This document shows positions 5,725-11,225 of a DNA stretch of 11,225 nucleotides, in pieces; positions within the stretch are counted from its first letter, which is position 1, and every line of letters begins with the position of its first letter. This DNA comes from Campylobacterales bacterium (GTDB lineage: Bacteria; Campylobacterota; Campylobacteria; Campylobacterales; QNZT01). The notes beneath the pieces were generated by a model. It was not told where the DNA came from and did not search any database. It worked only from the letters and a program-made list of their open reading frames with translations. The position numbers and the translations under genes are program-made. The stretch spans positions 1 to 11,225 of the forward strand of contig JALULO010000106.1 of the NCBI GenBank assembly GCA_027056215.1, given 5' to 3'.

Positions 5725-7010
5725 CAACGACAAATTCTGCAATAGCATATGAATCAGCAAAAAACGTGATTCCGGGGGGTGTGGATTCACCTGTTCGGGC
5801 ATTTAAAAGTGTAGGTGGAACACCTCTTTTTATAGAGAAAGGAGAAGGTGCGTATCTGATTGATATCGATGGAAACAGATATATAGATTTTGTACAGAGC
5901 TGGGGACCACTTATCTTTGGTCACTGTGATGACACTATAGAAAAGGCTGTTGTCGATGCTGTAAAAAAAGGACTTAGTTTTGGTGCACCAACGGTTGTAG
6001 AAACAGCATTGGCAGCTGAAATCACAGAGATGTTTGAGAGTATCGATAAAATACGCTTTGTTAGTAGTGGTACAGAAGCGGTGATGAGTGCTATTCGTTT
6101 GGCAAGAGGTTTTACGGGGCGTGATAATATCGTAAAATTTGAGGGATGTTACCATGGGCATAGTGATTCATTACTCGTTCAAGCAGGTAGTGGGGCTGTC
6201 ACTTTTGGTACGCCTTCATCACCGGGCGTTCCAGCAGATTTAACAAAACATACTTTATTAGCCAGATATAATGATATACATAGTGTACGGCAATGTTTTG
6301 AAAATGCAAATACGCAGATTGCTTGTATGATCATAGAACCGATCGCTGGTAATATGGGTTTAGTTCCTGCTAAAGAGGAATTTTTACAAGAACTTCGTGC
6401 TATATGTGATGAATATGGTGCATTACTGATTTTTGATGAAGTGATGAGTGGATTTCGTGCATCCATTCGTGGTGCACAGGGAATCACTTCTGTAAAACCG
6501 GATATGGTGACTTTAGGAAAAGTGATCGGTGGTGGCATGCCTGTTGGCGCTTTTGGTGCTCGTGAAGAGATCATGGATAAACTCTCTCCAGATGGACCTG
6601 TTTATCAAGCAGGTACACTTAGTGGCAATCCAGTTGCTATGAATGCAGGGCTGGCATCTTTATTGAAACTCAAACATAATCCTTCTATTTATACCACACT
6701 AGAGCAAAAAGCGACACGTTTGGTGGAAGGTTTTAAAGAGGGCGCAAACAGTGTTGGCATCACGCTACAAGTAGATGTTAGAGGTAGCATGTTTGGTTTC
6801 TTTTTTAATGAAAAAGAGGTTGAAAACTTTGATGATGCACTCAAAAGTGATACAGATCTTTTTGCCTCTTTTCACCAAAAAATGTTAGCCGAAGGTGTTT
6901 ATCTTGCGTGTAGTCAGTTTGAAACAGGCTTTATATCTACTGTGATGACGGATGCGATGATCGATGAAGTGATTGCAAAAGCACAAAAAGTTTTTAAAGA
7001 GATTGCATGA
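5721..7010 (+). CDS. hemL: Glutamate-1-semialdehyde 2,1-aminomutase
   Basis: PLP enzyme that converts glutamate-1-semialdehyde to 5-aminolevulinate, the last step of the C5 route to haem and other tetrapyrroles; cytoplasmic, normally a homodimer. At 429 residues it is of normal length. It opens with the family-typical VIPGGVDSPVRAF (17-29). SSGTEA (115-120) binds the PLP phosphate, FEGCYHGHSD (140-149) is conserved, D239 in LIFDEVMSGFR contacts the PLP nitrogen, and K267 in TLGKVIGGGMPVGAFG forms the Schiff base. The YQAGTLSGNP segment (295-304) is also intact. The ATG overlaps the stop of the cytochrome gene, with AAAAAGG close upstream, and its own stop overlaps the next ATG. The overlaps imply one operon and link haem-precursor synthesis with a haem protein. 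Identity is firm. Confidence 0.97.
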   Translation: MTTTNSAIAYESAKNVIPGGVDSPVRAFKSVGGTPLFIEKGEGAYLIDIDGNRYIDFVQSWGPLIFGHCDDTIEKAVVDAVKKGLSFGAPTVVETALAAEITEMFESIDKIRFVSSGTEAVMSAIRLARGFTGRDNIVKFEGCYHGHSDSLLVQAGSGAVTFGTPSSPGVPADLTKHTLLARYNDIHSVRQCFENANTQIACMIIEPIAGNMGLVPAKEEFLQELRAICDEYGALLIFDEVMSGFRASIRGAQGITSVKPDMVTLGKVIGGGMPVGAFGAREEIMDKLSPDGPVYQAGTLSGNPVAMNAGLASLLKLKHNPSIYTTLEQKATRLVEGFKEGANSVGITLQVDVRGSMFGFFFNEKEVENFDDALKSDTDLFASFHQKMLAEGVYLACSQFETGFISTVMTDAMIDEVIAKAQKVFKEIA

Positions 7011-7306
7011 GTGATAGTGAACCAAAATATAAAAAGTTTATCGAGGGAGCTGAGCAGCTTTCCTTGGGAGTTTCAATCGTTGTAGCAATACTTTTAGGTG
7101 TTGGTGCTGGTATTTTGATGCGTAAATATATAGGATATGATTGGCTTTTTTGGTTAGGTGTTTTCTGGGGTATCGCAGCTGCCGGCTTAAATATAAAAAA
7201 AGCCTATACCAAGCAGAAAAAAGAGTTGGATGCACTAAAAGATGATCCAAAATACAAACACTATAACCAAAATCAAGATGATGATGACGAGGATGAAAAG
7301 TATTAA
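7007..7306 (+). CDS. AtpZ/AtpI-like two-helix membrane protein
   Basis: 99 residues with two membrane helices at about 18-37 (glycine-rich, LGVSIVVAILLGVGAGILM) and 45-63 (WLFWLGVFWGIAAAGLNI), then a charged helix AYTKQKKELDALK and a very acidic tail (DDDDEDEKY). The two-helix pattern with a glycine-rich first helix and a GxxxGIAAAGLNI-type second helix fits the AtpZ/AtpI (ATPase_gene1) family, thought to help assemble the F0 rotor ring or to handle Mg2+/Ca2+ at ATP synthase. The gene is not in an atp operon here. It starts inside the hemL stop (ATGA) and ends inside the next gene. The family assignment rests on hydrophobic pattern and short motifs, so moderately sure. Confidence 0.8.
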   Translation: MSDSEPKYKKFIEGAEQLSLGVSIVVAILLGVGAGILMRKYIGYDWLFWLGVFWGIAAAGLNIKKAYTKQKKELDALKDDPKYKHYNQNQDDDDEDEKY

Positions 7307-7811
7307 AAAGCTTATATATTGGATAGTTGTTGTTGACTTTTTTTTGATTGCTTTGTCCTTAAGCAAAAGTATAAATTGGCTTATCAGTTCTCAGACAGCA
7401 TTTGTGAGTTCTTTCATAGTAACATTTGCCTCTTTTTATGCGTATAAACGTATGATTAATACTAAAATAGCATCTGGGGATATACCTCCTGAAGATCGTG
7501 ATGAATTAGATATCATCGATGATGAACATGAACTTTATGAGGAAGATGAGATGGAAATTGATTTGAAGAGTGTGATAAAAGAAGAGAGAGCCAGATTGGG
7601 AGGGATTAAAAGTAGTGCACAAAATGTTGTAAAAACATTCGCTGCACTGGTATCACCTTTGCGTCTTGGAGCATATCTTTTTTTAATATTTTCATTTTTA
7701 TATATTAATCATCATGGATATTTGGAAATATGGGGTTATGTAAGTGGTTTGATTATCGTACCGCTAGTGGCATTTGTAGTGCAGACAACCCAAATAAAAG
7801 CAGAAGCCTAA
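7293..7811 (+). CDS. Unidentified four-helix membrane protein with acidic central region
   Basis: 172 residues from the chosen ATG. I do not recognise the family. Visible layout: two hydrophobic helices at about 7-23 and 34-50, a basic YKRM boundary, a strongly acidic hydrophilic region at about 63-90 (PEDRDELDIIDDEHELYEED) running into an amphipathic segment (KSVIKEERARLGGIKSSAQ), then two more helices at about 125-139 and 146-164. The positive-inside pattern suggests that both ends and the middle domain are cytoplasmic. The start is uncertain: the frame is open from 7242 and has ATGs at 7278, 7281, 7284 and 7293. I prefer 7293 (MKSIKKLIYW) because a short basic lead into helix 1 is typical, though no well-spaced ribosome site exists. 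It overlaps the AtpZ-like gene by 14 bases, so coupled translation is likely. It may be a membrane partner of that protein (inference). Confidence 0.75.
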   Translation: MKSIKKLIYWIVVVDFFLIALSLSKSINWLISSQTAFVSSFIVTFASFYAYKRMINTKIASGDIPPEDRDELDIIDDEHELYEEDEMEIDLKSVIKEERARLGGIKSSAQNVVKTFAALVSPLRLGAYLFLIFSFLYINHHGYLEIWGYVSGLIIVPLVAFVVQTTQIKAEA

Positions 7812-7820
7812 AAAGGCTTT
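7804..7820. terminator. Candidate bidirectional terminator between convergent genes
   Basis: AAGCCT (7804-7809) pairs with AGGCTT (7814-7819) around AAAA. It lies exactly between the end of the hemL operon and the rpoD stop. The T-rich tail is short on the plus side (TTTCT) and interrupted on the minus side (CTGCTTTTATTT), so efficiency is uncertain. Confidence 0.45.
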
Positions 7821-9650
7821 CTACTCTTCGATATAGTTTTTAAGTTTTCTACCTACTTTAGGGTGTTTTAGTTTTTTGATAGCAGAGTTTTCAATCTGTC
7901 TTACACGCTCTCTTGTGACATTTAACTCTTTTCCAATCTCTTCTAGTGTTCTATCACTTTCATCATTTAAAAGACCAAAACGCATTCTTACTACGGCACG
8001 TTCACGCTCATTTAACTGATCTAATACATCATCTATCTGATGTTTAAGGTCATTTTTAAGCATAAATTCTATAGGGGCAACGGACTTTTTGTCTTCAACA
8101 AAATCTCCAAATTTTCCATCATCTTCATTACCGATAGGTGCTTCAAGAGAGATAGGCTCTTTGGTGATTTTGATAACATTTTTCACTTTATCCACGCTAA
8201 GTCCAACTTCTTCAGCGATTTGATCAAGATCAGGTTCTTTTCCAAACTCTTGTAGGTATTTTCTGGTTATTTTATTGATACGGTTGATGGTTTCAATCAT
8301 GTGAATTGGAATACGGATTGTCTTTGCTTGATCTGCGATAGCACGGCTGATTGCTTGACGAATCCACCAAGTAGCATAAGTTGAAAACTTATACCCTTTT
8401 TTGTACTCAAATTTATCAACTGCTTTCATCAACCCAATGTTACCTTCTTGGATAAGATCAAGAAATGGTAATCCTCTGTTGGTATATCTTTTAGCGATAG
8501 AAACGACAAGTCTAAGATTTGATTTTGACATTCTTGTTTTGGCTTTATCAGCAATTGCTTTTCCTCTTTTGATTTGTTCAAGAATCTCTTTGAGTCGTTC
8601 AGGTTCGAGATCAAAACTATCTTTACTCGCTTCTTTTGTTTGGAAAAGTTTTTTGATTTCCATATACGTAGATACCATTGTTGCCTCTGGCACTGAAGCA
8701 AGTATATCTTCTTTATTTAGGTTAATGATATTCGCGAGGATTTTTTTATGATTTTCTTTAAGTGTATCATTAAAAAGTGGTAGTTTGTATTCTAGCTTTT
8801 TAAGTTCTTTGTCGAAGCTATCATCTGTTTTAAGTGCCGTTTCCATAGACTTTACAAGTTCATTGATCAGTTTACTTGTAGGTCCTAAGTCCATAAGCTT
8901 TTCTTTTAAAATCTTCTTTTTATAAGCGAGTGCGAGGAGATGTTGAATCTCTTCTTCTGGTGAAACATTTTCATCTAATTCGATTGAAGAAACTTTTACC
9001 CACTCTTTTTTTGCTTTTTCGAGTGCCTTAAAGCTATCGTTTACTTTCTTTTCACGCTTGTTATCGCCTTTTTTGGCGGGGGCTTCTGTCTCTTCTTCTG
9101 TTTCTTCTTCCGATGCATTCTCTTCATCGTCAAAGTTTTTGAAAAGTTCTTTAACACGTCTTTCACGATTTATCAAAGCTTCTTTATAATCAAGAATAAA
9201 GTCAATCAGATACGACACGGAACAAAAAGCATCGATGATGATATCTTCTCCCAGTTCTATCTTTTTACTGATCTCTATCTCTTCTTCTTTTGTCAAAAGT
9301 GGTACTTGTCCCATCTCACGAAGATACATACGTACAGGTGAGTCACTTCTTGACCACTCTAAAAGTTCTTTCTCTTTTGCTAGATCAAATTCGTTTTCAA
9401 GTGCTTCATCTTGTAACTTTTGGCGTTCTTCCTCTCGCTGTTGTGCTTCTTGGATATTTTTGATTTTAGCAATTTCCGCAGAAGATACAATCTTTACATG
9501 GTGCTTTTGTAGTAGAGAGAGGATTCTTTTAGCATTGCTCGCTGTTGGTTGTTTTGGAAATAATTGCATAAGTTGTTCATAGGTGACATAGTCGTTTTTA
9601 TGGGTGCTAAACAGCTCTTCAAGTGCTTTATTTAATTCTTTTGCAGTCAT
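7821..9650 (-). CDS. rpoD: RNA polymerase primary sigma factor (sigma-70)
   Basis: Housekeeping sigma factor, 609 residues. Region 1.1 is at about 1-65, region 1.2 at 102-135 (SPVRMYLREMGQVPLLTKEE) and a long charged spacer at about 136-370, including the acidic run DDEENASEEETEEETEAP (174-191). Region 2 is at about 374-447, with the core-binding and -10 binding helices LPFLDLIQEGNIGLMKAVDK and YATWWIRQAISRAIADQ. Region 3 is at about 449-525 and region 4 at 545-605, with the helix-turn-helix TLEEIGKELNVTRERVRQIE (568-587). The set of 1.1 plus intact 2-4 identifies group 1 RpoD rather than RpoS or RpoH. GAGGGGA sits 10 bases before the ATG. Two tandem -10 boxes lie upstream. The gene is single and divergent from flgFG. 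Confidence 0.97.
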   Translation of the reverse strand: MTAKELNKALEELFSTHKNDYVTYEQLMQLFPKQPTASNAKRILSLLQKHHVKIVSSAEIAKIKNIQEAQQREEERQKLQDEALENEFDLAKEKELLEWSRSDSPVRMYLREMGQVPLLTKEEEIEISKKIELGEDIIIDAFCSVSYLIDFILDYKEALINRERRVKELFKNFDDEENASEEETEEETEAPAKKGDNKREKKVNDSFKALEKAKKEWVKVSSIELDENVSPEEEIQHLLALAYKKKILKEKLMDLGPTSKLINELVKSMETALKTDDSFDKELKKLEYKLPLFNDTLKENHKKILANIINLNKEDILASVPEATMVSTYMEIKKLFQTKEASKDSFDLEPERLKEILEQIKRGKAIADKAKTRMSKSNLRLVVSIAKRYTNRGLPFLDLIQEGNIGLMKAVDKFEYKKGYKFSTYATWWIRQAISRAIADQAKTIRIPIHMIETINRINKITRKYLQEFGKEPDLDQIAEEVGLSVDKVKNVIKITKEPISLEAPIGNEDDGKFGDFVEDKKSVAPIEFMLKNDLKHQIDDVLDQLNERERAVVRMRFGLLNDESDRTLEEIGKELNVTRERVRQIENSAIKKLKHPKVGRKLKNYIEE

Positions 9651-9689
9651 ATTGCAGTGATCCCCTCGGTGTCATTTTAGGAAGAAGTC

Positions 9690-9731
9690 AAAAAAAATTT
9701 CGCCTTTTTACCATTGACTGTAATTTAAGGC
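9690..9731 (-). promoter_or_regulatory. Attenuator-like hairpin in the rpoD leader
   Basis: On the minus strand GCCTT (9731-9727) pairs with AAGGC (9706-9702), extended by a T-G and a T-A pair, with a loop of about 20 bases. After GAAA come eight Ts (9697-9690). It begins almost at the predicted P1 start. The long loop makes the stem weak, so this is a candidate only. Confidence 0.3.
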
Positions 9732-9735
9732 AATA

Positions 9736-9743
9736 ATTATACC
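9736..9743 (-). promoter_or_regulatory. Proximal -10 promoter of rpoD (P1)
   Basis: GGTATAAT on the minus strand, a perfect TATAAT (9741-9736) preceded by GGG. Start expected near 9730, leaving a leader of about 80 bases before the ATG at 9650. No clear -35; the upstream flank is AT-rich. Confidence 0.65.
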
Positions 9744-9784
9744 CAAATTTACTTAGTTTCATATTAAGAAATAAAATATATTTA

Positions 9785-9792
9785 ATTATACC
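9785..9792 (-). promoter_or_regulatory. Distal -10 promoter of rpoD (P2)
   Basis: A second GGTATAAT on the minus strand, 49 bases upstream of P1 and part of the same 10-mer GGTATAATTA. Start expected near 9779. Its upstream contact zone coincides with the sigma-54 site of the divergent flgFG operon. Confidence 0.5.
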
Positions 9793-9804
9793 TAAAATAC
9801 TAAC

Positions 9805-9821
9805 TTGGCATACTTTATGCT
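9805..9821 (+). promoter_or_regulatory. Sigma-54 (RpoN) promoter of flgF-flgG
   Basis: TTGGCATACTTTATGCT: the invariant GG (9807-9808) and GC (9819-9820) are separated by exactly 10 bases, with TGGCA at -24 and TGCTTT at -12, close to the Campylobacter/Helicobacter flagellar consensus. Start expected near 9832, giving a leader of about 20 bases with GAGGA before the flgF ATG. In this phylum rod and hook genes are typically RpoN-dependent through the FlgS/FlgR pair. Confidence 0.8.
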
Positions 9822-9842
9822 TTATCTTTACAAATCAATTTT

Positions 9843-9847
9843 GAGGA
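9843..9847 (+). promoter_or_regulatory. flgF ribosome binding site (decides start)
   Basis: GAGGA with a 5-base spacer to the ATG at 9853. It lies downstream of the predicted sigma-54 start, which rules out the longer frame beginning at the TTG at 9805. Confidence 0.75.
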
Positions 9848-9852
9848 TTATC

Positions 9853-10665
9853 ATGCAAAGCGGATATTATCAGGTTACAGGAGCAATGGTTACACAGTTT
9901 AACAAACTTGATGTCATTTCTAATAATCTTGCAAATGTTAATACTTCCGGTTTCAAAAGAGACGGCATTATAATCGGTGATTTTGAGCGTATTTATCAGG
10001 AAAAACGTGATGAATTACCATTACAAAACGATACCAAAGAAGCGGCAAAGTTTTTTAACAGAACCGTTAATCGTACGCCTCGCATTGTTGATAAGTTTAC
10101 AGACTTTTCATCAATGACACTCAGACATACTGGTAATCCTCTTGATTTTGCACTCAAAAGTCCAGATCTTTTCTTTGCTGTACAAACACCCCAAGGTGTT
10201 CGTTTAACACAACAAAGTAGTTTTGATATCAATGCACAAGGTGATATTGTGACTAAAGAGGGATATAAACTGTTACCTGAGAATTTTACAGCTACAACCA
10301 ATCGTAGTATTCATGTTCCACAAGGTAGTGCTTTAACACTGGGGGAAGATGGTACTTTGGCGCTTGATGGAAACAAGCTAGATAAAATATTTATTGCTAG
10401 GGTGAAAAACAAAAATCTTTTACATAAAGAGGGTGATACACTCTACAAAATGGATAACATAGAGGATAATAGTATCCAAGTAAATAATAGTGGTAGCTAT
10501 GTTAAACAAGGGTTTCTACAGATGAGTAATGTTAATGCTATAGATGAGATGGTTTCCCTGATAGAAACAAATAGACTTGTAGAGATGTATCAGCGTGTGA
10601 TGACAACACAAATGGATGACTTAAATAGAGATGCGATTACGAAACTTGCGTCCACCAGAGCATAA
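9853..10665 (+). CDS. flgF: Flagellar proximal rod protein FlgF (FlgG2-type)
   Basis: Rod component of the flagellar basal body, exported by the flagellar type III apparatus and placed between the inner-membrane ring and the distal rod. It has 270 residues from the chosen ATG. The N-terminal rod/hook signature is SNNLANVNTSGFKRDG (23-38), preceded by the helix YYQVTGAMVTQFNKLDVI. The central domain follows, with GNPLDFALKSPDLFFAVQTP and the FlgE/F/G core DINAQGDIVTKEGYKLLP. The C-terminal helix (about 225-266, MSNVNAIDEMVSLIETNRLV) is typical of axial proteins and packs with the N-terminal helix. No Sec signal peptide, as expected for this export route. The open frame upstream of 9853 begins at a TTG inside the sigma-54 promoter and is not real. 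Campylobacter annotations call this protein FlgG2. It shares a promoter with flgG, which starts 15 bases after its stop. Confidence 0.93.
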   Translation: MQSGYYQVTGAMVTQFNKLDVISNNLANVNTSGFKRDGIIIGDFERIYQEKRDELPLQNDTKEAAKFFNRTVNRTPRIVDKFTDFSSMTLRHTGNPLDFALKSPDLFFAVQTPQGVRLTQQSSFDINAQGDIVTKEGYKLLPENFTATTNRSIHVPQGSALTLGEDGTLALDGNKLDKIFIARVKNKNLLHKEGDTLYKMDNIEDNSIQVNNSGSYVKQGFLQMSNVNAIDEMVSLIETNRLVEMYQRVMTTQMDDLNRDAITKLASTRA

Positions 10666-10680
10666 GGAGTTTAATAGGTT

Positions 10681-11225
10681 ATGATTAGATCATTATATAC
10701 AGCGGCAACGGGGATGCTGGCACAGCAAACCCAGATTGATACTACATCAAATAACATTGCCAATGTAAACACAATCGGTTATAAAAAACAGCGTGCAGAA
10801 TTTGCAGATCTGTTTTATCAGGTTATGGAGTATGCCGGTGTTGGTTCTGGTACAACACTGGGATCTCCAACCGGTATAGAAGTAGGGCTTGGTGTACGTC
10901 CAACAGCGATTACCAAGCAGTTTACGCAGGGTAACTTTAAAGAGACAGGAAACAATCTAGATATGGCAATCACTGGAAGCGGCTTCTTTCAGATTGAATT
11001 GCCTGATGGAAGTACTGCCTATACACGTAATGGTGCTTTTAAAGTGGATGGAAATGGTACAGTGGTTAACAGTGACGGGTATAAACTATTACCGGAAATC
11101 ACGATACCGCCAAATGCTGTAACAGTGGCGATAGGAACAGATGGAACAGTTTCTGTTTTACAAGCAGGGGATACTGAACCAAATCAAGTTGGACAGATAG
11201 AACTTGCAAATTTTATCAATCCTGC
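10681..11225 (+). CDS. flgG: Flagellar distal rod protein FlgG, 5' part; 3' end outside window
   Basis: The distal rod protein that links the rod to the hook. 181 codons are visible and open to the window edge, of about 262 expected. It begins MIRSLYTAATGMLAQQTQID, the classic FlgG start, followed by the rod/hook signature TTSNNIANVNTIGYKKQR (21-38). The FlgG-specific segment covers about 55-75 (SGTTLGSPTGIEVGLGVRPT), then the core GNNLDMAITGSGFFQI (91-106) and the TRNGAFKVDGNGTVVNSDGY region. AAGGAG overlaps the flgF stop, 11 bases before the ATG. It is clearly paralogous to flgF upstream, and the two form the usual rod pair under one sigma-54 promoter. The C-terminal coiled helix is beyond the window. 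Confidence 0.97.
   Translation, partial: MIRSLYTAATGMLAQQTQIDTTSNNIANVNTIGYKKQRAEFADLFYQVMEYAGVGSGTTLGSPTGIEVGLGVRPTAITKQFTQGNFKETGNNLDMAITGSGFFQIELPDGSTAYTRNGAFKVDGNGTVVNSDGYKLLPEITIPPNAVTVAIGTDGTVSVLQAGDTEPNQVGQIELANFINP

Larger units (their letters stand above)
9651..9852. other. Divergent control region between rpoD and flgFG
   Basis: This 202-base AT-rich spacer holds no gene. From left to right it carries the rpoD ribosome site, a T8-containing leader hairpin, rpoD P1, rpoD P2 and the flgFG sigma-54 promoter. An out-of-frame 15-codon frame (minus strand from ATG 9675) overlaps the rpoD start but has no ribosome site. Confidence 0.7.

Noticed and set aside
5787..6574. Minus-strand open frames inside hemL
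   Set aside because: Antisense shadows of a conserved enzyme gene.
7242..7292. Longer N-terminus for the four-helix membrane protein
   Set aside because: The added residues are a shifted-frame reading of the acidic tail of the AtpZ-like gene, with a Met/Thr/Ile-rich sequence unlike a real leader.
8401..8751. Plus-strand open frame of 116 codons inside rpoD (also 9235-9582)
   Set aside because: Antisense shadows of the conserved rpoD frame; serine- and phenylalanine-rich, with no ribosome site or recognisable motif.
9115..9135. Repeated TCTTCT-rich tract within rpoD
   Set aside because: It simply encodes the acidic Glu run in the charged spacer of the sigma factor and is not a separate repeat element.
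9633..9675. 15-codon upstream frame overlapping the rpoD start
   Set aside because: Lacks a ribosome site and is too short to separate from chance; kept only as a note under the rpoD leader.
9805..9852. Longer N-terminus for FlgF (frame from the TTG at 9805)
   Set aside because: The first codon falls within the sigma-54 promoter and upstream of the expected transcript start; GAGGA and ATG 9853 give the normal FlgF start.
9996..10301. Minus-strand open frame of 101 codons inside flgF
   Set aside because: Antisense shadow; no ribosome site or domain features.
1..11225. Mobile elements, CRISPR arrays, toxin-antitoxin or defence cassettes, tRNA or rRNA genes
   Set aside because: No transposase or integrase, regular repeat array, cloverleaf or toxin-like pair was seen on either strand; the gene content is core housekeeping throughout.

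Overview
This window looks like a piece of chromosome from a low-GC, motile Campylobacterota (Epsilonproteobacteria) species, most likely a Sulfurimonas/Sulfurovum-type relative. The evidence is the gene content and pairing: a folD-lepB-M50 protease run back to back with a cytochrome c-hemL run, a long primary sigma factor with a charged spacer, and rpoD divergent from a flgF/flgG pair behind a sigma-54-type promoter. The promoters are AT-rich, with extended -10 boxes and no obvious -35. The genus call is from memory of such genomes and was not tested.

Layout. (1) 1-2539, plus strand: the 3' part of dnaJ, a small CoA-binding Rossmann protein and ilvA (threonine ammonia-lyase with an ACT domain), nearly gapless and probably one transcript. 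(2) 2566-5303, minus strand: folD, lepB and an M50 site-2-type protease, read from right to left as a tight operon. Then comes a 105-base spacer with a striking inverted repeat, then a small unidentified protein with a possible winged-helix fold. (3) 5362-7811, plus strand: an exported c-type cytochrome, hemL, an AtpZ/AtpI-like two-helix membrane protein and an unidentified four-helix membrane protein, each overlapping the next. (4) 7821-9650, minus strand: rpoD. (5) 9853-11225, plus strand: flgF and the start of flgG (cut by the window edge).

How the genes work together. The window is nearly all core physiology: protein folding (DnaJ), isoleucine synthesis (IlvA), one-carbon metabolism (FolD), protein export and membrane proteolysis (LepB and the M50 protease), tetrapyrrole synthesis next to a haem-binding cytochrome (HemL), ATP synthase assembly (AtpZ-like), housekeeping transcription (RpoD) and the flagellar rod (FlgF, FlgG). 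The most informative non-coding parts are two divergent intergenic regions. At 5304-5361 the folD and cytochrome promoters have interleaved -10 boxes. At 9651-9852 two near-identical rpoD -10 boxes lie next to a sigma-54 promoter for flgFG.

No mobile element, CRISPR array, tRNA, rRNA, defence island or other candidate for an undescribed multi-gene system is visible. The real unknowns are the 122-residue protein with the repeat upstream of it, and the 172-residue membrane protein after the AtpZ-like gene. No stretch over 300 bases lacks a gene.
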